Positions 1 to 5,836 of a stretch of 5,836 nt of DNA are shown in pieces (within the stretch, counting starts at the first letter, position 1; every line of letters starts with the position of its first letter). The stretch is from an uncultured Spirochaetaceae bacterium. Its GTDB lineage: Bacteria; Spirochaetota; Spirochaetia; Treponematales; Treponemataceae. The notes beneath the pieces are model-generated. The model saw only the letters and a list, made by a program, of their open reading frames with translations, did no database searches and was not told where the DNA came from. The position numbers and the translations under genes were made by a program. The stretch spans positions 1 through 5,836 of the forward strand of contig CADBRC010000270.1 of assembly GCA_902796985.1 (NCBI GenBank), in the 5' to 3' direction.

Positions 1-1
1 A

Positions 2-832
2 GACATGGACTCGCGCTCGGTCTCCAAGATATTGGAGCGGGGCGGAACGGTGCTCGGCACGGCCCGCAGCGAGGAATTCATGCCGGATTCCGGTAAAAAG
101 AAGGGAGCGGATATCTGCCGGAAGCACGGAATCGAAGCCCTGATCGTCATAGGCGGCGACGGTTCCTACAAAGGAGCACTCGGGCTCGCCAAGCACGGGA
201 TTAATGTCGTCGGCATCCCTGCGACGATTGACCTGGACATCGCATGTACGGAATACACGATAGGCTTTGATACTGCCGTCAACACCGCGATGGAGGCTAT
301 AGACAAGGTGAAGGACACCTCTGCTTCCCATGAGCGCTGCAGCATTATCGAGGTGATGGGGCGTCACGCCGGTTACATCGCGCTCTGGTGCGGGATGACG
401 AACGGGGCGGAAGACATCCTGATTCCTGAGGATAAGGCCGGGTTCGACGTAGATAAGATTGCGAAGAACATCATTGAAAACCGCAAGAAGGGAAAGGTCC
501 ACCACATCATCATCAAGGCTGAAGGTACGGAGATGGATTCCACCGACCTGGCCAAAAAGATTGAGGCGGCGACCAAGATAGAGACCCGTGCGACCGTTTT
601 GGGATATATCCAGCGCGGCGGTAGCCCCAGTGCGAAGGACCGCTACTATGCGTCAATTATGGGTGCGTATGCTGTGGATCTTCTGCGTCAGGGCAAAGAG
701 AACAGGATAGTCTGCTACAGGCAAGGGAGCTTCATTGACATGGACATAGACGAAGCCCTTGCCGAGCCCAAGAAAGGCATAGACGCATACCAACTGGAAG
801 TTGCACGTTTGCTTTCCGCGGAGCTTGCCTAA
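2..832 (+). CDS. pfkA: ATP-type 6-phosphofructokinase, C-terminal part (5' end outside window)
   Basis: This enzyme phosphorylates fructose 6-phosphate to fructose 1,6-bisphosphate, the committed step of cytosolic glycolysis. The reading frame is open to the left edge and the Met at 5-7 aligns inside the family, so it is not the start. By comparison with the ~320-residue E. coli PfkA about 60 residues are missing, including the first glycine-rich phosphate loop. Visible motifs in order are GGT-LG-AR (near 41-67), GGDGS (152-166), TIDLD (224-238), SHER and VMGRHAG (near 329-372), the AEG glutamate, and [14 protein letters not shown] (ending near 631). Glycine in GGDGS, where PPi-dependent enzymes have Asp, and Ala rather than Lys just before TID, point to ATP as donor. 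Odd residues in E. coli numbering are Leu for Asn128, Tyr for the F6P-binding His249, and Lys for effector-site Arg154. The stop is TAA at 830-832. Family assignment is secure; donor specificity is inferred. Confidence 0.95.
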   Translation, partial: DMDSRSVSKILERGGTVLGTARSEEFMPDSGKKKGADICRKHGIEALIVIGGDGSYKGALGLAKHGINVVGIPATIDLDIACTEYTIGFDTAVNTAMEAIDKVKDTSASHERCSIIEVMGRHAGYIALWCGMTNGAEDILIPEDKAGFDVDKIAKNIIENRKKGKVHHIIIKAEGTEMDSTDLAKKIEAATKIETRATVLGYIQRGGSPSAKDRYYASIMGAYAVDLLRQGKENRIVCYRQGSFIDMDIDEALAEPKKGIDAYQLEVARLLSAELA

Positions 833-857
833 GAAGCATATTCTGCCATTGCCCACT

Positions 858-885
858 TTCCCAAACTGGAGAAAGGTGCTATAGT
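858..885 (+). promoter_or_regulatory. Weak sigma70-like promoter candidate before leuS
   Basis: TTCCCA (858-863, 4 of 6 matches to TTGACA) and TATAGT (880-885, 5 of 6 matches to TATAAT) are separated by 16 bases and would start transcription about 30 bases before the leuS ATG. The box overlaps an imperfect hairpin (854-862 with 868-878, two single-base bulges) that has no T-run after it, so that hairpin does not look like a terminator for the phosphofructokinase gene. Read-through from pfkA remains possible. The match is by eye only. Confidence 0.25.
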
Positions 886-908
886 ATTCCTCATTATACA
901 AGATTTAC

Positions 909-912
909 GAGG
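909..912 (+). promoter_or_regulatory. Shine-Dalgarno of leuS
   Basis: GAGG lies 9 bases before the ATG at 922. A second AAGG (916-919) is only 2 bases from the ATG and is too close to act. The ATG begins MAYPF-EIE-KWQ, the usual N-terminus of bacterial LeuRS, which supports this start. Confidence 0.6.
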
Positions 913-921
913 TTTAAGGCT

Positions 922-3586
<2,665 letters not shown>

Positions 3587-3588
<2 letters not shown>

Positions 3589-3591
3589 GGG
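3587..3591 (+). promoter_or_regulatory. Shine-Dalgarno of coaD overlapping the leuS stop
   Basis: AGGGG (3587-3591) shares its first two bases with the TAG stop of leuS and sits 7 bases before the coaD ATG at 3599. A second AGGG (3594-3597) is too close to the ATG. The overlap suggests translational coupling of the two genes. Confidence 0.7.
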
Positions 3592-3598
3592 ATAGGGC

Positions 3599-4081
3599 AT
3601 GATAACGGCTGTTTTCCCCGGTACATTTGACCCGCCGACTTACGGGCACCTGAACATTATCGAGCGGACCTGCAGGCTCTTTGACCGCATAGACGTGGCC
3701 ATCTCGATAAACCCGGACAAAACCTGCCTCTTCTCCGCCGAGGAGCGGCTTGCGATGCTGACGGAGCTGACGAAGGGCTTTGACAACGTGCAGGTGCACA
3801 CCTGCAATACACTCATCGTGGACTACTGTCGGGCGGTCGGTGCGAAAGTGCTGCTCAGGGGAATTCGCAACACGAACGATTTCTCCTATGAGTTCGACCT
3901 GTCATTGATGAACCGCTCTCTGAACGGCGAGGTAGAAACCCTGTTCGTTCCCACTGAGCAGCGCTATTTCCTGATCCGCAGCAGCAGCATCAAGGAAGTA
4001 GCCCGCTTTGGCGGAGACATCAGCGGCATGGTTCCTTCCATCGTCGTTGATGCGATAAAGGAAAAATATAAGGGATTGTGA
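3599..4081 (+). CDS. coaD: Phosphopantetheine adenylyltransferase (PPAT)
   Basis: PPAT transfers AMP from ATP to 4'-phosphopantetheine to give dephospho-CoA, the penultimate step of coenzyme A synthesis in the cytosol. The 160 residues match the family's usual length (E. coli 159). The nucleotidyltransferase signature GTFDPPTYGH occupies residues 8-17, with Thr14-x-Gly16-His17 as the TxGH motif that binds ATP. Lys41 in the NPDK segment corresponds to the substrate-binding lysine near position 42 of E. coli. LLRGIRN-NDF-YEF (85-99) carries the conserved arginine at 87, and IRSSS (126-130), followed by KEV, is the C-terminal phosphate-binding motif. All key residues seem present. It follows leuS after 10 bases with a good Shine-Dalgarno and ends at an intrinsic terminator, so it is the last gene of its transcript. 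CoA synthesis and leucyl-tRNA charging have no direct link; the pairing is a housekeeping operon. Confidence 0.97.
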   Translation: MITAVFPGTFDPPTYGHLNIIERTCRLFDRIDVAISINPDKTCLFSAEERLAMLTELTKGFDNVQVHTCNTLIVDYCRAVGAKVLLRGIRNTNDFSYEFDLSLMNRSLNGEVETLFVPTEQRYFLIRSSSIKEVARFGGDISGMVPSIVVDAIKEKYKGL

Positions 4082-4089
4082 ATCTGCGA

Positions 4090-4124
4090 AGCCAGTGCAA
4101 AAGTAACCGGCTTTTGTACTGGCT
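4090..4124 (+). other. Strong hairpin after coaD without T-run
   Basis: Fourteen base pairs (4090-4103 with 4111-4124) close a 7-base loop (TAACCGG). The only imperfection is G4097 facing T4117. That is a G-U wobble in RNA from the plus strand but an A-C mismatch in RNA from the minus strand, so the fold suits the coaD transcript better. No T-run follows on either strand. It may protect the 3' end of the leuS-coaD mRNA or slow polymerase ahead of the terminator. Confidence 0.6.
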
Positions 4125-4130
4125 CAATTC

Positions 4131-4171
4131 TGCCTGTCGGAGCTATACAGCTTCTACAGGCATTTTTTTTT
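4131..4171 (+). terminator. Intrinsic terminator of leuS-coaD
   Basis: TGCCTGT (4131-4137) pairs with ACAGGCA (4156-4162). After one C-T mismatch the stem continues with G-C, G-U and the self-complementary AGCT pair (4141-4144 with 4149-4152), closed by an ATAC loop. Nine Ts (4163-4171) follow directly. This is a classic Rho-independent terminator for the plus strand. Read on the minus strand the T-run lies on the wrong side, so it would not end the oncoming SGNH transcript. Confidence 0.88.
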
Positions 4172-4178
4172 CATTTTA

Positions 4179-5234
4179 CTACCGTTCGTTATTTCTGATT
4201 CGACTGTCTATATCTGCTTTATAATCAGTTTCGTTGATTTTCCACTTGTCATAGTCCGCCTCCCAGTCCCTGTAGCTTTTCTCACCCCGGTGGTCGGGCA
4301 GGATATAGGCTTTTGTGAGCCATGTGGAGACACGGGCCGTCACTTTTTCTGCTCCGTAAATATTGAAGTGGGCGGGATCCCAGTAATCACGGGAGACATC
4401 AAGGCCGAATTCTTCCCATTCTGCACAGAAGTTCTTGAAGTCGAATCCTGCTTCCTGTACCCGAGTGCCGATGTAATTGGCATTTGCCAGCGCATCCGGA
4501 TACTTGTAGGTGTCTGCAAAGGGATAGTAGACGAAGAGGACAGGGACGTTCAGCGTCGCGCACTTGTTCAGAAGCTTAGTCAGGCAATCCTCCAGCTGTG
4601 AGGGAAGGGGCTTCACTTCATCCGTTTTGCCGGGGCGGTCTACTTTACCCCAGACCATCGCGTTGTAGCCCCGGTCCACGTTGGGCATTTTACAGAAAAA
4701 ATTACCTGCCGTTAGGTCGTTTGTATGCCATTTTATTATATCGAAAAAATAGGAGAGGGAGCTTTCCGTCAGGTCCTCCGCCTGCATGACTTCGTTTTTT
4801 ATGAGCAGGAAGCGGTTCAGAGAATACTTGAAGCCGTCCGTGTTGTAGCGGGTGTAATTGTCGCCCAGGTTGCCTATCATTTCTCTGGTGATGAAGGGGT
4901 AAATGTCTATGACGAGCAGCTTTGGTTTCTGGCTTTTGAGGGCTTCCGTGACTGCGTAGGGAATCGTGTTTGCTCCCATCATGTTGACGCAGAAGTTGTA
5001 GGAGGCAAAACCATAATCGTTCCAGGCCTGCATGGGAATGAATGAAGAGAAAGTCCCGCTTGTCCCGATGAACACGACGTCGAGGCTTTTCCTCCTGAGT
5101 GCGTAGTAGCCTGAGACATTCTTCCTTGTATATGACAGGTTTCCCCGCTTGCAGTAGGATAGGTGGATGAAGAGAAAGAGGAAGACGGCGATGAAAGATA
5201 CTGCCTTTATGGCGGCGGAACAAGCTTTTTTCAT
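4179..5234 (-). CDS. Membrane-anchored SGNH/GDSL-like protein, putative polysaccharide O-acyltransfer partner
   Basis: This 351-residue protein starts with a short basic stretch and one hydrophobic segment (about residues 9-26), so it is probably an inner-membrane-anchored or secreted protein with its main domain outside the cytoplasm. The SGNH-like core has block I at VVFIGTSGTF (53-62), with Ser59 as candidate nucleophile, and block V at WDPAHFNIYG (285-294), with Asp286-x-x-His289 completing a Ser-Asp-His triad. The stretch LLVIDIYPF (106-114) looks like a core beta-strand. A charged tail follows, beginning LPDHRGEKSY (312-321), which I associate with MBOAT-linked SGNH proteins. It lies 9 bases after an MBOAT gene on the same strand. 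AlgX/AlgJ- and DltD-like partners of MBOATs use such triads to move acyl groups to extracytoplasmic glycans or teichoic acids, so a similar role is inferred. The substrate is unknown. Its DNA is more AT-rich than that of both neighbours, and it uses CTA, which leuS never does. A free esterase is an alternative. Confidence 0.8.
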   Translation of the reverse strand: MKKACSAAIKAVSFIAVFLFLFIHLSYCKRGNLSYTRKNVSGYYALRRKSLDVVFIGTSGTFSSFIPMQAWNDYGFASYNFCVNMMGANTIPYAVTEALKSQKPKLLVIDIYPFITREMIGNLGDNYTRYNTDGFKYSLNRFLLIKNEVMQAEDLTESSLSYFFDIIKWHTNDLTAGNFFCKMPNVDRGYNAMVWGKVDRPGKTDEVKPLPSQLEDCLTKLLNKCATLNVPVLFVYYPFADTYKYPDALANANYIGTRVQEAGFDFKNFCAEWEEFGLDVSRDYWDPAHFNIYGAEKVTARVSTWLTKAYILPDHRGEKSYRDWEADYDKWKINETDYKADIDSRIRNNER

Positions 5235-5241
5235 TATGGCA

Positions 5242-5245
5242 CCCT
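5242..5245 (-). promoter_or_regulatory. Shine-Dalgarno of the SGNH gene overlapping the MBOAT stop
   Basis: On the minus strand AGGG (5245 down to 5242) overlaps the TAG stop of the upstream MBOAT gene and sits 7 bases before the ATG at 5234. This supports the chosen start and suggests coupled translation of the pair. Confidence 0.55.
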
Positions 5246-5836
5246 AGAACCCCTGGTAGATGAAGTCGGCGGCTACAAAGCCCGGCCCGTACTGACCCTC
5301 AAGCAGAACGGCGAACAGCAGGGCAAGGTAGACCATCCAGCGGAGGGGGAGCGGCCGCTTTTCAAGCCAGACCCGGGCCGACCCGTATTTTTCGCGGAGA
5401 AGGCTGGCCGCAAGGAGGACTATCAAAGAGGCTAGAAGCAGCTTCTTGCCGTGGACAAGGGCCAGCCTTACCGTGGGAGCCGCTGCTCCGGTCACCGCTC
5501 CAAACAGCAGTCCGTAGACGGAAAGGGCCTCCGGGATGTTCGCGCTGCGGAAAAAGACAAGCGACAGGGAAAATATAAGGTATGTCCTGAGCGACTGGAA
5601 TATGTGGAAGGCGAGCGACTTTTCCGGTACATGCAGGAGGGCATTCAGCTTTTTGAACGCAGGCTTTGCGAGCTCGGATAGCATCATCACCACCCAATAC
5701 CAGATGCCCGACCCGATCCAGTATTTGTAGCTGCCGTGCCAGATGCCCATGACCATCCAGGAGGCGAACATCCCTATCTCTGTCGGAATCATCTTTCCGA
5801 GCCGTTTGCCGAAACGTTTCTTTGTCTTTGCCCCCA
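5244..5836 (-). CDS. MBOAT-family O-acyltransferase (AlgI/DltB-like), C-terminal part
   Basis: The frame is open to the right edge of the window, giving 196 full codons of the C-terminal portion; AlgI-type proteins are usually about 450-500 residues, so more than half is outside. The visible part begins with the basic segment AKTKKRFGKRLGK, followed by WMVMGIWHGSYKYW, where WHG carries the conserved MBOAT histidine (codon 5736-5738). RTYLIFSLSLVFFRSA is the usual second conserved block. Several hydrophobic helices follow, and YGPGF-AADFIYQGF is close to the usual FIYFQF ending of this family, so the C-terminus is native. These integral membrane proteins take an acyl group from a cytoplasmic donor and pass it across the inner membrane to modify alginate, teichoic acid or other surface glycans. 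The SGNH gene starts 9 bases after its stop, the usual arrangement for a two-part O-acylation module. AlgI versus DltB-like function cannot be settled from this fragment; no D-alanine activation gene is visible. Confidence 0.9.
   Translation of the reverse strand, partial: GAKTKKRFGKRLGKMIPTEIGMFASWMVMGIWHGSYKYWIGSGIWYWVVMMLSELAKPAFKKLNALLHVPEKSLAFHIFQSLRTYLIFSLSLVFFRSANIPEALSVYGLLFGAVTGAAAPTVRLALVHGKKLLLASLIVLLAASLLREKYGSARVWLEKRPLPLRWMVYLALLFAVLLEGQYGPGFVAADFIYQGF

Noticed and set aside
5..7. ATG at 5 as the start of the phosphofructokinase
   Set aside because: The frame is open to the left edge and this Met aligns about 60 residues into the family; a protein starting here would lack the first nucleotide-binding loop.
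4090..4124. The first hairpin as terminator for the oncoming SGNH transcript
   Set aside because: On the minus strand the stem has an A-C mismatch and is followed by TTCGCAGATT, which is not a T-run, so a terminator call is not supported.
5163..5681. Plus-strand open frames over the SGNH start and the MBOAT gene
   Set aside because: They oppose genes with clear family motifs and encode unrecognisable sequence, so they are shadows of the GC-rich MBOAT frame.

Overview
The window looks like part of a bacterial chromosome with moderately high G+C coding DNA. It holds three rightward housekeeping genes (the end of pfkA, then leuS and coaD) that converge on two leftward genes of a cell-envelope acyltransferase locus. 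LeuRS and PPAT read to me most like those of spirochaetes of the Treponema type. The MBOAT + SGNH pair is also common in gut treponemes and in clostridial Firmicutes. This placement comes from remembered family resemblance, not a search, and a clostridial host is the main alternative.

Layout. Positions 2-832 (+) carry the C-terminal ~277 residues of an ATP-type 6-phosphofructokinase whose N-terminus lies outside the window. An 89-base gap follows, with a weak promoter candidate and a hairpin without a T-run. Positions 922-3588 (+) encode a complete 888-residue leucyl-tRNA synthetase with HVGH, KMSKS, two CxxC pairs, an editing domain and an extra Ala/Glu/Lys-rich insert. CoaD (phosphopantetheine adenylyltransferase, 160 residues) starts 10 bases after the leuS stop, with a Shine-Dalgarno that overlaps that stop, so the two are very probably co-transcribed. 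The 97 bases after coaD hold two hairpins; the second runs into nine Ts and is a convincing intrinsic terminator.

On the minus strand, 5836-5244 encodes the C-terminal ~196 residues of an AlgI/DltB-like MBOAT O-acyltransferase containing the conserved WHG histidine. After only 9 bases comes a 351-residue membrane-anchored SGNH/GDSL-like protein (5234-4179). In related loci the MBOAT passes an acyl group across the membrane and the SGNH protein puts it onto an extracytoplasmic glycan, so this pair probably modifies a surface polymer that the window does not identify. The SGNH gene is visibly more AT-rich than its neighbours.

I found no RNA gene, CRISPR array, insertion sequence, attachment site or origin. 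The points most worth a second look are an Asn-to-Leu change inside the catalytic TIDND motif of the phosphofructokinase, the LeuRS editing-domain insert, and the acyltransferase/SGNH pair with its composition shift.
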